Origin: an uncultured Balneola sp.
Lineage (GTDB): Bacteria; Bacteroidota; Rhodothermia; Balneolales; Balneolaceae
Assembly: GCA_902529365.1 (NCBI GenBank)
Contig: CABZWK010000001.1
Coordinates: 62,001-126,000, forward strand
Direction of reading: 5' to 3'
DNA length: 64,000 nt
The first letter of the stretch is position 1. Each line of letters starts with the position of its first letter. A program made the translations under genes and the position numbers. Positions 52,479 to 61,935 of this stretch are shown here, in pieces. Under the pieces are notes generated by a model, which did no database searches, had not been told where the DNA came from, and saw nothing but the letters and a program-made list of their open reading frames with translations.

Positions 52479-53264
52479 CTAAATAAAAATTTCAGATGGA
52501 TAGTGTACCCTTACAAGACACAAAGCATGGGCGGGAGCCGTGTATATCTGATGATCTTTGCGATCGTGAATCCAAGATACGGTATTCGATGTAACCATAT
52601 TCTGATCCTGCATTTGCCACATAGTCCCGACTAACCTACGAACCATGTTACGCAAAAAGCGATTTGCAGTTACTTTATAGAAGAGCTCATCTCCTTCAAT
52701 AATCCATCGCGATTCTTCGATCTTACACAAGGTAGTATAATTCTCAGGATTTGTTTTCGAAAGGGAATCAAAGTCATATTCACCTACTATCTGATCGGCT
52801 AATTCGTTAAGTACCTCAAAATTCCAATTCCCCCCTGCATTCCATGATTGATGGGTTCGCAATGGACTAGGCTCGGTCACAATACGATACGAATAACTTC
52901 GAGATAAGGCATCGAATCGAGCATGCGCATCGTCTTTTACCTCACGAATAGTCGAAATGTAGATGGTAGGCCCAAGTAATCGATTCAAACGATGACACAG
53001 CAGGGATTGATCTTCCTCTGGATTATTGGCCGTTGTTTTTCGAAATCTATGCCAATCGTCGGGGCTAATATCGATGTGTGCTACTTGAGCTTTAGCATGA
53101 ACACCTGCATCCGTTCTACCCTGCCCTATAATGTCCATTGGCTGCTGGAAAAGCAACCCAAGCGCTTCTTCTATCGCTCCCTCCACTGTTGGGGCATCCG
53201 GCTGAATTTGCCAACCAGAAAAAAAGGCTCCATCAAACTCAATAGAGAAAAAATATCTGGACAT
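52479..53264 (-). CDS. truA: tRNA pseudouridine(38-40) synthase
   Basis: This 261-residue TruA has the invariant catalytic Asp at D52 in GRTDAGVHA, N-terminal YFFSIEFDGAFFSGWQIQP, and the later FLRNMVRRLVG. It makes pseudouridine at positions 38-40 in tRNA anticodon arms. It starts one base after the DUF5683-like gene. A nine-pair hairpin, 52464-52472 with 52478-52486, overlaps its 3' end. Confidence 0.96.
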   Translation of the reverse strand: MSRYFFSIEFDGAFFSGWQIQPDAPTVEGAIEEALGLLFQQPMDIIGQGRTDAGVHAKAQVAHIDISPDDWHRFRKTTANNPEEDQSLLCHRLNRLLGPTIYISTIREVKDDAHARFDALSRSYSYRIVTEPSPLRTHQSWNAGGNWNFEVLNELADQIVGEYDFDSLSKTNPENYTTLCKIEESRWIIEGDELFYKVTANRFLRNMVRRLVGTMWQMQDQNMVTSNTVSWIHDRKDHQIYTAPAHALCLVRVHYPSEIFI

Positions 53265-53265
53265 T

Positions 53266-54189
53266 CTATAAGTTAAGCCTGAAATTCACCGTGTAATAGA
53301 ACGCCTGCTGCTCTTTTGTGTACTCTATGGGAAGTCTTTCTACATTGGATGGCCAGCTACTATAAACCGCCTTAGCCTGCTCAGATAATCCAATATTGTC
53401 CATGCCTGTAAAATTTGGACCTAGAATACTGGAAAAAATAGTACCTGATCCTATCGGTTCTAATCCCAAATGTGCTTGAAAACTCATTTTATTTGCATCT
53501 CTAACCAATCCAAAAGCATGAATACCACTTATAACGCGATTAACTACCATTAAGGTTACCAAAGCTGGAAGCTGATTATTGTTCTTATCAACCCGTTCGC
53601 GCATATCGTTAAATTGACTTCGGATCGAGCTTGATTCCCAATTCCATTCATTTTCTGGAATTTCTTCCAAACGTTTGTTCCAATTACGAGTTCTCAACTG
53701 ATAATCATTGTATAAAGCCAGGTTGTCATGATTTGACACAGCCAGATACACCTCCCTATCTCGACTCGCTAAATCTATACCCGCGTTACTCTGGGCAAAG
53801 GTAACCAATTCATCCTCTAAGAAGGATCCCCGATATCGAATACCCACGTACGAAAGTATGAGTGAAACGTCGAGCGCCATATGCCACTGCCCTCGAGTCC
53901 ATTGCACGGGATTAGCATAATATTCACCCCAACCCGGCAATAGGAACGAACGCCTTAGTGCTGCTGCTGGATTTTTCTGTTGGTTACTGTCCTTATCATT
54001 CCACGAAATATATTCCGGATTACTCCAGGAATTTTTCGATACCTCATTTGAGCTCAATGAGAGATTATTTATCGTATCCATCCCAAGATTTTTACTCTGG
54101 GCAGATGCTAATGGTGATAGACCAAACAAGAGAACGAGCACAATTACTGCACCCCCTGAACCTGTTCTTTGCTTGATTAGAAATTTCAT
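53266..54189 (-). CDS. DUF5683-like exported protein
   Basis: This 307-residue protein has a signal peptide (about 1-30, LSPLASAQ) and the segment AAALRRSFLLPGWGEYYANP, the P-G-W-G-x-Y motif of DUF5683-type Bacteroidota proteins. The rest is soluble with two weak hydrophobic stretches. Function is unknown. It abuts ccmF with no gap and precedes truA by one base, so it is at the end of the cytochrome c maturation transcript. Confidence 0.6.
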   Translation of the reverse strand: MKFLIKQRTGSGGAVIVLVLLFGLSPLASAQSKNLGMDTINNLSLSSNEVSKNSWSNPEYISWNDKDSNQQKNPAAALRRSFLLPGWGEYYANPVQWTRGQWHMALDVSLILSYVGIRYRGSFLEDELVTFAQSNAGIDLASRDREVYLAVSNHDNLALYNDYQLRTRNWNKRLEEIPENEWNWESSSIRSQFNDMRERVDKNNNQLPALVTLMVVNRVISGIHAFGLVRDANKMSFQAHLGLEPIGSGTIFSSILGPNFTGMDNIGLSEQAKAVYSSWPSNVERLPIEYTKEQQAFYYTVNFRLNL

Positions 54190-56727
54190 TTATACCGCAA
54201 GTTTTCGTTCTCTTACCCAATGTCGCAAAATAGAGATACTAAATCCAATCATAAGTAGGAAGGTTCCGGCCCAGACTACAGAAATCAGAGGCTTTTTTTC
54301 AGCCACAATAAGAATCCATTCGTCTTCTAATCCTTCTGGGAGCCCTATAATACTGAGCTCGATACTATCACTCTCAGGGTCTAATTTTGTAAACCGAACG
54401 GACAGGTTATAGGCTTCTATTTCAACTGGGAAAGAAGCCGTAAAACTCTCCCCCCCTTCATTGTATACTGCAAAAAGTGGCTCCAAAATATACTTTATAT
54501 TGCTTGGCAGGTGAACAAAATCGAGTTGTGCGCGAACTCCTACTCCTTTACCGGTTGGTACTTTAGTGGAATCAACCATGATGAAATCATTGAATTGAAA
54601 TGAGAATGGCCCTAGCTCTTTGCTCTGCCCTCTGGTAAAACTAATCACTTGAGCTTCTTCATCACCAGAAGTAGGATCACCTTGGCCCGCCAGACTTTCT
54701 CCTAAGGATGCCGTAGTAGAATCTTGACTTAGACCAACTGGTTGAATTTGATTTGCCTTAGTATTGCGATTATTAACATTTTCAATGTATGAACTCCCAG
54801 CTACGTACAAATAAATATCATGTAGCCACCCAGTATGCACATCAGGATCAACCGACCATTGAATATTATCCTGAGTGGAAGTAGTAAGCATAGGGTATAC
54901 TTCTGGATTCATACCAAAGCTTCGGCCACTTTTTAAATCGGTAAAACTGAGCGCATAGGTTTGTTGGCCAGGCCTATTTTGATTATCAATGGTATAGCCA
55001 CTATAAAGTACCTCATAACGGTTGCTAAGTACTTTGGGCTCATTGAGCTTAAGTTCTAACATTTCGACCGTCTGCGAAACCGTGAATCCCTGTTCATCGG
55101 TTACTTCACCACTTAGTACACGTTCATTATAGTTGCTAGTCCGCTCATCGAGTAGTGGGCTATTATAGGCCGATGAAAATAAGATCCCAACTAACAATAG
55201 TCCGAAGCCCACATGAGTGGTCACTCCGCCAATGAGTTTGGGTTGTTTTTTTGCCAATCGGAACAACACCCATAGATTCCCAATGATTGCAAAGAAACCT
55301 GCAAACAAGTAAATCATGTAATAAAAATTTCGCACTTCATACACCATGATGCAGATAATAGTAGCAAACGAAGTGACTAAAAGAGGTTGGATCAATGCAG
55401 ATGAAAGGGATTCTACATCGTGTTTTTGCCAAAACAACATTTGACCAATAACCGTCATCAATGCCATGATGATAGCGATAGGCATGCTCCAATCATTGTA
55501 AAAACTTATTTCAGGCGGGGTAGGATTTTCATTAAAGAGCAGTCCAATGATGGGAGAACTAGTACCCAGAATGATCACCGCACCAAGAATAAATAGCGCC
55601 ATAGACCCAGAAACCGTCATGAATTCCCTAGTCAATATACCATGCTCTTTATTGGGGCTTGGTAGTTCTTTGTAACGATAAAAAAACATACCTAAACCAA
55701 CAATGGTTACGACCAACATAAATACCAGGAGTTGATTGTATAAACCTAAATCCACAAAACTGTGAACCGAAGAATCTGCCAATATCCCAGATCGTGTTAA
55801 AAAAGTTTCATATACAATTGCAATGTAGGCCAGTATTGCGAACAAGAGCGATGATTTTTGCGCTATAGAGCTTTTTCGCTGGATAATCATCGTATGAATA
55901 CCTGCAGTACCAAATAACCACGGTACTAATGAGGCATTTTCAACAGGATCCCATGCCCAATATCCACCAAAGCTAAGTGTGATGTAAGCCCAATACCCAC
56001 CCAAAAATATTGCGGTAAGCAAAGATAAATTCGCTCCTAATGTCCATGGTAAGGCTGGCCCTACCCACTCATTATATTTTCTTTTCCATAAAGCGGCCAT
56101 CGCAAAACAGTAGGGAATGGTCATCATCGCAAAACCAATAAATAGAACGGGTGGATGGATCATCATCCAAGGACTCTTTAGTAGATCATTTAATCCAGAA
56201 CCATCTGCCGGCACAAAATTTGGATTCGCCTGAATGTAAGGTGCATTGGGCATTTCTTCGGCAATGGTACGGAAAGGAGAAGCACCCAAGCTCAGAAAAT
56301 CTGAATGCCAACCAGCAATCATTGATAGCAAAAAAACCTGAGTCAACGTCAAAAAAAACATGACGGGAGCTCGGTATGGCTCCCTAGTCCACTTAATCAA
56401 CATAAATCCACTAATACAGGAAAAAAGTATCCATAACATGAAACTTCCTTCTTGCCCACCATAAAATGCTGACCACAAATACTTTGGAGCTAAATCAATA
56501 CTCGTATAGTTAAATACATAGTAGTATTGAAACTGATGTTCGAATATCAACTTCACCAGTATGGCAGACGCCAGTAAGAGGAAAAAACCCTTTAAGCTAA
56601 AAAATGCATGACCCCATCTAATCATCTTTTCTTTGTCCTCACGGGAGGCAATTCCATAAAATACCGAACTAATGATTGAGCTAATAAACGAGGCGCTTAT
56701 TAACCACTTTCCAATAATTCCTTCCAT
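54190..56727 (-). CDS. ccmF: Cytochrome c-type biogenesis protein CcmF (heme lyase subunit)
   Basis: This 845-residue membrane protein carries the CcmF features: HPPVLFIGF near 190, the WWD domain GGYWAWDPVENASLVPWL near 250, HTMIIQRKSS and multiple membrane helices to about 540. The large periplasmic domain at about 545-820 is followed by a last helix. CcmF ligates heme to apocytochrome c with CcmH/I. Its length is longer than E. coli CcmF. It lies two bases after ccmE. Confidence 0.94.
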   Translation of the reverse strand: MEGIIGKWLISASFISSIISSVFYGIASREDKEKMIRWGHAFFSLKGFFLLLASAILVKLIFEHQFQYYYVFNYTSIDLAPKYLWSAFYGGQEGSFMLWILFSCISGFMLIKWTREPYRAPVMFFLTLTQVFLLSMIAGWHSDFLSLGASPFRTIAEEMPNAPYIQANPNFVPADGSGLNDLLKSPWMMIHPPVLFIGFAMMTIPYCFAMAALWKRKYNEWVGPALPWTLGANLSLLTAIFLGGYWAYITLSFGGYWAWDPVENASLVPWLFGTAGIHTMIIQRKSSIAQKSSLLFAILAYIAIVYETFLTRSGILADSSVHSFVDLGLYNQLLVFMLVVTIVGLGMFFYRYKELPSPNKEHGILTREFMTVSGSMALFILGAVIILGTSSPIIGLLFNENPTPPEISFYNDWSMPIAIIMALMTVIGQMLFWQKHDVESLSSALIQPLLVTSFATIICIMVYEVRNFYYMIYLFAGFFAIIGNLWVLFRLAKKQPKLIGGVTTHVGFGLLLVGILFSSAYNSPLLDERTSNYNERVLSGEVTDEQGFTVSQTVEMLELKLNEPKVLSNRYEVLYSGYTIDNQNRPGQQTYALSFTDLKSGRSFGMNPEVYPMLTTSTQDNIQWSVDPDVHTGWLHDIYLYVAGSSYIENVNNRNTKANQIQPVGLSQDSTTASLGESLAGQGDPTSGDEEAQVISFTRGQSKELGPFSFQFNDFIMVDSTKVPTGKGVGVRAQLDFVHLPSNIKYILEPLFAVYNEGGESFTASFPVEIEAYNLSVRFTKLDPESDSIELSIIGLPEGLEDEWILIVAEKKPLISVVWAGTFLLMIGFSISILRHWVRERKLAV

Positions 56728-56729
56728 GA

Positions 56730-57143
56730 TTAACGTCCTTGAACCCCAGCTGCTATGGGTTGGGTTCCATAACTATCTATATCGGTAGCATTGTATTTAG
56801 AAGGGCATTTCATAAGCATCTCGTCCGCATAGAAAACGTCATTCCTAAGCTCACCAATTACCACTAGACGATCTGCTTGCTCAAAGTTATTAGGTTTGGG
56901 CCGGCTATATACCACTTTTTTTACTTTTCCAGACTCATCCTTCATGTGGAAACTGAACTGCATCGTTTCTCTTGAAAACCCATACTCCATTTCGGGTTCC
57001 CAAGTACCTGGTACATGAGCAGTTTTTAATTTAGCTGCTTTTTCAAAGTCAGTATAGGTGCTGATACTCTCCCCAAAATTGTACAGGAGCAAAGAGGTGA
57101 AGACAATGATTGCAATGCTTCCAAAAATTAATTTAGGCTTCAT
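56730..57143 (-). CDS. ccmE: Cytochrome c maturation heme chaperone CcmE, cysteine type
   Basis: This 137-residue CcmE has an N-terminal membrane anchor (about 4-20) and the OB-fold domain (VVYSRPKPNNFEQADRLVVIGEL...). The heme-binding motif is CPSKY, with C113 and Y117, instead of the usual H-x-x-x-Y. Such CxxxY CcmE proteins are known from archaea and some bacteria. Heme is held covalently until passed to CcmF. It overlaps ccmD by 11 bases. Confidence 0.92.
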   Translation of the reverse strand: MKPKLIFGSIAIIVFTSLLLYNFGESISTYTDFEKAAKLKTAHVPGTWEPEMEYGFSRETMQFSFHMKDESGKVKKVVYSRPKPNNFEQADRLVVIGELRNDVFYADEMLMKCPSKYNATDIDSYGTQPIAAGVQGR

Positions 57144-57417
57144 TTGATGAATGATTTAATTGGTTTTCGAGCAAGGAGATTTTTTTATCTACACGAGTAA
57201 GATACACGATCAGCACCGTCCAAATAATTAAGGTAACCCCTAATACAACAAAAATGAGGTTGTTTGAACTCATAAAGCTCGCTAAGAATCCCTCCCCCTG
57301 ATTAGCTGCAGCTATCCATTTATCTGAATATGCCTCGCTTAACGTATCCATGGGGGTAACGTCTATAGAGTCTTGAAACATACTCGTCACTAAAAATACT
57401 AGCTGAGTTAAGTACAT
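57133..57417 (-). CDS. ccmD: CcmD-like small membrane protein
   Basis: This 94-residue protein has one membrane helix (about 50-70, NLIFVVLGVTLIIWTVLIVYL) followed by a charged tail (TRVDKKISLLENQL), the pattern of CcmD, which helps release holo-CcmE. It sits between ccmC and ccmE and overlaps ccmE by 11 bases. The sequence is too short for a stronger call. Confidence 0.78.
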   Translation of the reverse strand: MYLTQLVFLVTSMFQDSIDVTPMDTLSEAYSDKWIAAANQGEGFLASFMSSNNLIFVVLGVTLIIWTVLIVYLTRVDKKISLLENQLNHSSNEA

Positions 57418-57420
57418 AGT

Positions 57421-58092
57421 TTATATTGGATTTTTAGGTGATTGTTCTGAAATATATCTGACCCGATATGCTCTGTAAGTTATGTCGTATACCCAATACG
57501 ATAAAGCGATGAATCCTATCATGGCTGGGTATAAGATAAACCTTAGTTCGTCAGCAGTAATTTCAGAAAAGGCTGGATTCCCATCCGCTCCTGGATGCAG
57601 GCTAATCAATTGACGTGGAACTACGTACAACAAAAATGGAATAGTACTTACTGCAAAAATATTATAAACGGCAGATATTCGCGCCCTTTTTTTGGGTTCG
57701 TCAAATGCAGATCTCAGCATGAAGTAGGCAACATAAATCATCAAGGCCAGTGCAGCCAAATTCATTTTGGGCTCGGCGAAAGTCCACCAGGTTCCCCAGG
57801 TGAACCGAGCCCATAATGAACCAGTCAAAAGCCCACAAACCCCAAAAGCAACCCCTGTTTTAGCTGCTGCCTCTGCTTTAATATCGGCTAGCCAATCTGC
57901 TTTTCGTAGGTACGCTATACTATGAAACAAACTTATGAGAAACATGGCATACATAGCCATCCACATAGGCACATGGAAAAATAGGTTACGGGCGGTTTGC
58001 TCCAAAATGGGTATAAATGGAATCTTTATCAGGAACCCACCCACAATAACCAGACTCATCCAAATAATAATTAGATATTTCCAGAATTTCAC
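57421..58092 (-). CDS. ccmC: Heme exporter/ligase CcmC
   Basis: This 223-residue membrane protein starts with GTG. It has six helices and the CcmC/CcsA tryptophan-rich segment RFTWGTWWTFAEPKMN near residues 90-105, with histidine-bearing FFHVPMW near 38 and SLHPG near 174 as heme ligands. CcmC loads heme on CcmE. ccmA and ccmB are not beside it, so the ABC part must lie elsewhere or be missing. It leads a ccmC-D-E-F set. Confidence 0.92.
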   Translation of the reverse strand: MKFWKYLIIIWMSLVIVGGFLIKIPFIPILEQTARNLFFHVPMWMAMYAMFLISLFHSIAYLRKADWLADIKAEAAAKTGVAFGVCGLLTGSLWARFTWGTWWTFAEPKMNLAALALMIYVAYFMLRSAFDEPKKRARISAVYNIFAVSTIPFLLYVVPRQLISLHPGADGNPAFSEITADELRFILYPAMIGFIALSYWVYDITYRAYRVRYISEQSPKNPI

Positions 58093-58120
58093 AGAAGCAT
58101 TTTTGAAGTTAATTTGAATA

Positions 58121-58128
58121 CAAATATA
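58121..58128 (-). promoter_or_regulatory. Candidate -7 element (TATATTTG) for the ccm operon
   Basis: On the minus strand TATATTTG, identical to the tRNA-Asn -7 box, lies 28 bases before the ccmC GTG. There is no TTG 17-23 bases upstream. Confidence 0.4.
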
Positions 58129-58276
58129 ATAAATCAGACCTTATTCTGCTCTTAAATTGGACATATTTTATAGTTCTTGTTAAATAACCATCCATTAGAA
58201 TTTAAATAGAATTGAAAACTGCAATTCGTAATCCCGCTCCCATTCTTTAAGAGCTGTCTCACTCATTATTATTGAA

Positions 58277-59593
58277 TTAGGTCAGTCCTTTTTGTACCCA
58301 ATTACGCTCCCAATTGGCTACTGTAGCCAGCCACAATAATCCTGCTGCTATAAGGCCTACTGCATATAAGCTAATCAAGGTTTGAAGCGCTACAATTTGC
58401 CACTCCAGCAGCACCGATGCCACTACGACCGATAGCGAATTACCCAGGGTAAACAGCAACCACTCGGTACTGAACACTCGGCCTCGAAAGTTATCTTCGG
58501 ATCTTTTTTGCAAAAGTACCGTAGAAGTGACCCAATTTGCTCCCGATGCGGCATGAGCCAACAAAACAAAGACGAACATCATCCACCAGACTTGGGTCAA
58601 TCCTACCACCAAGTACATCGCACCTGACAATGCAATACTAGCCCCCATAAGCACTACCCATTGCCGATCATCGGTGAAATGTTGCCGTGCGATGATAGGA
58701 CCAATGCCAGTCCCGATTCCCCGGGCTGCGTACAACAATCCCAGACCAATGCTCCCCATTTGCAAAATACTATCACTTACCAATACCAACATGTACACCA
58801 AGCCACCTAAAAATATAGTAGAAGTTCCTTTAGCTACCGCTGGGCGAAGAATTTGATGATTATCGCGTAGATAACGAATGCCTAGTACAATGTCAGTACC
58901 AATATTTTGACGAATATCTTCCCAGAATGATGGCTTTTTTTGCCCTTCCACATAGTTACTGCGCCGCGCTTCCTGTGGAATGACCGCCCGATAAATAAAC
59001 CAAGCCGAAGCCAAATAGGTGAAGGCATCTAAAATAAAAACACCCTCCACACCGATCCATTCAGTAGCAAAACCACCTATCGCCATGCCTGAGGTAAAAA
59101 TTATACTCCAAGTAGCCGTCGATATAATGTTGGCATCAACTAAGCGCTCAGGTGGGGCCACATTAGGAATAGAAGCTGTTTTGGCGGGTTCAAAAATAGC
59201 TGAAAGCATCATCTGAAAGCCTGTCAACGCATAAGCTAACCAAAGGAGACTCTCATGTTGAACGAGTAGCATAAGGAGCAAACTTAAGGCTCGACCTCCA
59301 TCACATATAATCATGAGTATGCGGCGATTAAAGCGATCCGTCAGGTACCCAGCAATGGGTGAGAAAAATGCTAAACTCAACATCTTAACTATGATCACTA
59401 AGCCTAACAAAAACTCCGAATCGGAGTATCTTTGCACTAAAGCATACAGCGCCAAAAGACCAAACCAATCCCCAAAATTAGATATTGCCTGCGCAATCCA
59501 TAGCCTGCGAAAGGCAGGGTACTTTATTATGAGCTCGACAAAGGGAGTAAACGCCTGCCCTAAAGACTTTTTGGGCGTTCTAGCATCCACCAT
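58277..59593 (-). CDS. Major facilitator superfamily transporter (EntS/MFS_3-like)
   Basis: This 438-residue protein has about 12 membrane helices, with FRRLWIAQAISNFGDWFGLLA near 28-48, GYLTDRFNRRILMI near 83, and EPAKTASIPN near 139 typical of EntS/MFS_3-type exporters. It could export a siderophore or macrolide; no biosynthetic gene is near. It starts three bases after dut and may be cotranscribed with it. A 184-base spacer separates it from ccmC. Confidence 0.82.
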   Translation of the reverse strand: MVDARTPKKSLGQAFTPFVELIIKYPAFRRLWIAQAISNFGDWFGLLALYALVQRYSDSEFLLGLVIIVKMLSLAFFSPIAGYLTDRFNRRILMIICDGGRALSLLLMLLVQHESLLWLAYALTGFQMMLSAIFEPAKTASIPNVAPPERLVDANIISTATWSIIFTSGMAIGGFATEWIGVEGVFILDAFTYLASAWFIYRAVIPQEARRSNYVEGQKKPSFWEDIRQNIGTDIVLGIRYLRDNHQILRPAVAKGTSTIFLGGLVYMLVLVSDSILQMGSIGLGLLYAARGIGTGIGPIIARQHFTDDRQWVVLMGASIALSGAMYLVVGLTQVWWMMFVFVLLAHAASGANWVTSTVLLQKRSEDNFRGRVFSTEWLLFTLGNSLSVVVASVLLEWQIVALQTLISLYAVGLIAAGLLWLATVANWERNWVQKGLT

Positions 59594-59596
59594 AAT

Positions 59597-60049
59597 TTAT
59601 TCTACCCTAGTTGATCCAAAGCCGCCATGGCCTCGCTGAGTTTGGTCTACCTCATTAGTCTGAACAATCTCTGCCTGATGTATTTTCTGCACCACCATCT
59701 GAGCCATTCGGTCACCATGTTTGACCGTAAATGCTTGCTGTCCGTGATTTATAACAATGAGATAAATTTCTCCTCGGAAATCGGAATCAATAGTTCCTGG
59801 ACTGTTTACCATGGTTATTCCATGCTTAATTGCTAGACCACTTCGAGGTCGAATCTGAACTTCATAACCCTGCGGAATGGCCATTATTAAGCCAGTAGGT
59901 ACTAAGGAACGCTCTCCTGGCGCTAACGTGATTTCCTTCGTTAAGGCTACCCGCACATCCATACCAGCAGCTCCCTGAGTTTGGTACGAGGGTAACGGAA
60001 GGTTCTTCGCATGGGGCAATTGAATACACTTGATTATCGGTTTTTCCAT
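59597..60049 (-). CDS. dut: dUTP diphosphatase
   Basis: From the ATG at 60049 this is 150 residues, the normal dUTPase size. Family motifs 1-5 are present: AAGMDVR, PRSGLAIKHG, NSPGTIDSDFRGE, GDRMAQMVV, and RGHGGFGST. It hydrolyses dUTP to dUMP. An in-frame start at 60142 lies inside the upstream DUF3108 gene and adds a non-family N-terminus. It is three bases ahead of the MFS gene. Confidence 0.96.
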   Translation of the reverse strand: MEKPIIKCIQLPHAKNLPLPSYQTQGAAGMDVRVALTKEITLAPGERSLVPTGLIMAIPQGYEVQIRPRSGLAIKHGITMVNSPGTIDSDFRGEIYLIVINHGQQAFTVKHGDRMAQMVVQKIHQAEIVQTNEVDQTQRGHGGFGSTRVE

Positions 60050-60089
60050 CGCATTTGTTTCTATCAGTGGTTTTAGATCCTTCAATTTC

Positions 60090-60950
60090 TCATTCCATGC
60101 CCTGCCGAATAGCTTGACCTGAATTTCCTTTTCGGTATTCAATCAGTTTTACAACAGCACTGCCTAAGAACATTTTAACCCTCGCTTCCAATGGAATCCT
60201 TAGATCATCCTGTCCAAAAAAAGCTGCGAAGCGACCACTAAATCCAAATGGCCCAACTATATCAACTGTACGCCCATTGGTTTTATAGGTCGCTATCGGC
60301 TCTTCAAATGCCTCATAAGCTCGCATTTCAGTGGCTGAGCTATGATCAAAATCAAGATATCCGAGTTTTTTACTTACATATACTGGCAGTTCCGTATTCG
60401 CCCCACCACCGGCAAACAAACGCGAATAAACAAACACAATGTGCCCAGCCGTAGCCGGCTCCACCAAGGAAAGCTCTCCTGTGGTTTCATCTTCTTCTTT
60501 ATAGAACACCTGCTCAGTTTCTCTATCAAAACGGTACACAATTTCATCCAATTCCTCTTCATCCACATTATCCTTCCAAAATAGACTGCTCACTGGTAAG
60601 CCATCCTCGTTGACATAAAAAAAGGTATGAAACTCGTCTTGTTCATAGCCAATCAAAGGGAGCCGATCGTTCGATATCATCCGTGTTTGTAAGTGATGAT
60701 GCACTCGCCCATTATACACCGTATCAGGTAAAATACTTACCTCTACCCATCCTAGGGTGAAAAATCCGTAGCTTACCTCATATCTAAACCACTCTCCAGC
60801 ACTCAAAATATCTGGCACAGTGGGTTGTCCCTTGGCTAATATTCCCTCGAGATCGAGTTTATGAATCTGCTGCTCAAAATAAGACGCGGAAGCTACTGTT
60901 TGCGTCACAAACAACAGAGATAAACGAAAAACAGCCTGCCTCGTATTCAT
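60090..60950 (-). CDS. DUF3108-like exported protein
   Basis: From the ATG at 60950, 286 residues, with a signal peptide (MNTRQAVFRLSLLFVTQTVASA) and the DUF3108 pattern GEWFRYEVSYGFFTLGWVEV, then VYSRLFAGG and YLDFDHSS. Earlier in-frame ATGs at 61025 and 60989 overlap or crowd the YffB-like gene; the 60950 ATG has an AGGG upstream. DUF3108 proteins are periplasmic or outer-membrane-associated and of unknown role. Confidence 0.72.
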   Translation of the reverse strand: MNTRQAVFRLSLLFVTQTVASASYFEQQIHKLDLEGILAKGQPTVPDILSAGEWFRYEVSYGFFTLGWVEVSILPDTVYNGRVHHHLQTRMISNDRLPLIGYEQDEFHTFFYVNEDGLPVSSLFWKDNVDEEELDEIVYRFDRETEQVFYKEEDETTGELSLVEPATAGHIVFVYSRLFAGGGANTELPVYVSKKLGYLDFDHSSATEMRAYEAFEEPIATYKTNGRTVDIVGPFGFSGRFAAFFGQDDLRIPLEARVKMFLGSAVVKLIEYRKGNSGQAIRQGME

Positions 60951-60972
60951 CAACCCTAAGAAAGATGCTTTT

Positions 60973-61332
60973 TTAGTCCAGTAATTCATGTTGTTTTGCA
61001 AATTGTTCAAATGCTTCTTCATCAAAACCCACCAAAACTGACTCCTCTAATACTAATATAGGGCGTTTGAGTATACTTTGGTGTTCGTGAAGCAGCTCGA
61101 GCAATTCCTCATCGTTTAGATATTTATCCTTGATTTCTAACTTTCGATAGGTTGTACCGCGGGTATTTACGAGCACATCGACGCCAACCTTATGGGCCAA
61201 ATCAGAGATTTCATCTTTAGATAGAGGTTCTTTTTTGACATTGACAAATTCATAGGTAATACCTTTTTCCTCTAGCCAAGAACGTGTATCTTTAATTTTA
61301 TTGCAGTTGGGAATGCCGATAAGATATAACAT
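60973..61332 (-). CDS. ArsC/Spx-superfamily thioredoxin-fold protein (YffB-like)
   Basis: From the ATG at 61332 this is 119 residues. LYLIGIPNCNKIKDTRSWLEEKGI has the Cys10 and fold of the ArsC/YffB/Spx family. True arsenate reductase is uncertain, since YffB-type proteins often have other roles. An in-frame start at 61395 extends into the divergent promoter region and lacks support. It is 22 bases ahead of the DUF3108 gene. Confidence 0.82.
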   Translation of the reverse strand: MLYLIGIPNCNKIKDTRSWLEEKGITYEFVNVKKEPLSKDEISDLAHKVGVDVLVNTRGTTYRKLEIKDKYLNDEELLELLHEHQSILKRPILVLEESVLVGFDEEAFEQFAKQHELLD

Positions 61333-61414
61333 GATGAATGTGATTAAATTAATTGCTTCTTCCGTAAAATACGGGTCGATTCGTCTAAAACCCACACTTT
61401 ATATCATCAAACCA

Positions 61415-61918
61415 ATGAAAAGCATTAACCGTTTATTAATTCCCATTTTTTTTCTAATGCTTGGGCTAATGCTTACTAACTGCCAACAGGACAGTGCTCA
61501 GCAGCAGTTTGAGGCAGAAGCTTATGGTCCGGCCGAGGGCTACACTAAAACGGATTTACAACAAAATATACTCTCTCAGGATAAACAGGATTGGAGAGTA
61601 TCGCCCTATTACGAAGGGTTAATTCGAGTACTTCCTCTTTTCCCGAATCCAATAAGCTTCGGCGGGACGGCCTACTTAGAAATAACCCTAAATGGCGCTC
61701 CCGTTCAGTCCTATGTAGAATTGGGATATTTAAATTTTAATAACCGATGGATTCCCCTTCAACAAGAAACCGTAGGTTCGGAGTTTGAGTTAGTTACCTT
61801 TGTGATTGATTCACGGAATTTTGGATCTAATGCAGAATTAGCTCGTGGTCTGCATCGACTGCTTCTATACGACGGAAACCAGAGACTTATTACTTATGGC
61901 GACATTTTTATTCAATAA
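61415..61918 (+). CDS. Small lipoprotein of unknown function
   Basis: From the ATG at 61415, 167 residues, with a lipobox cysteine near residue 24 (GLMLTNCQQ). The mature part has a beta-rich segment, VLPLFPNPISFGGTAYLEITLNG, which recalls the PNP...G-x-A/T pattern of sorting-type Ig-like domains, but it is not at the C-terminus proper and I do not call it one. A start at 61301 overlaps the divergent YffB-like gene. It heads a plus-strand run to murA. Confidence 0.62.
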   Translation: MKSINRLLIPIFFLMLGLMLTNCQQDSAQQQFEAEAYGPAEGYTKTDLQQNILSQDKQDWRVSPYYEGLIRVLPLFPNPISFGGTAYLEITLNGAPVQSYVELGYLNFNNRWIPLQQETVGSEFELVTFVIDSRNFGSNAELARGLHRLLLYDGNQRLITYGDIFIQ

Positions 61919-61935
61919 CCTTCTTTCAATTTAGC

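Noticed and set aside
52464-52486. Nine-pair hairpin at the truA 3' end as a terminator.
   Set aside because: It overlaps the stop codon and has no T-run on the truA strand; termination is not supported.
60050-60142. Longer dut reading frame.
   Set aside because: The extra 31 residues lie within the DUF3108 gene and are absent from dUTPases.
61301-61414. Longer start for the small lipoprotein.
   Set aside because: It would overlap the divergent YffB-like gene and bury the lipoprotein signal 38 residues inside.
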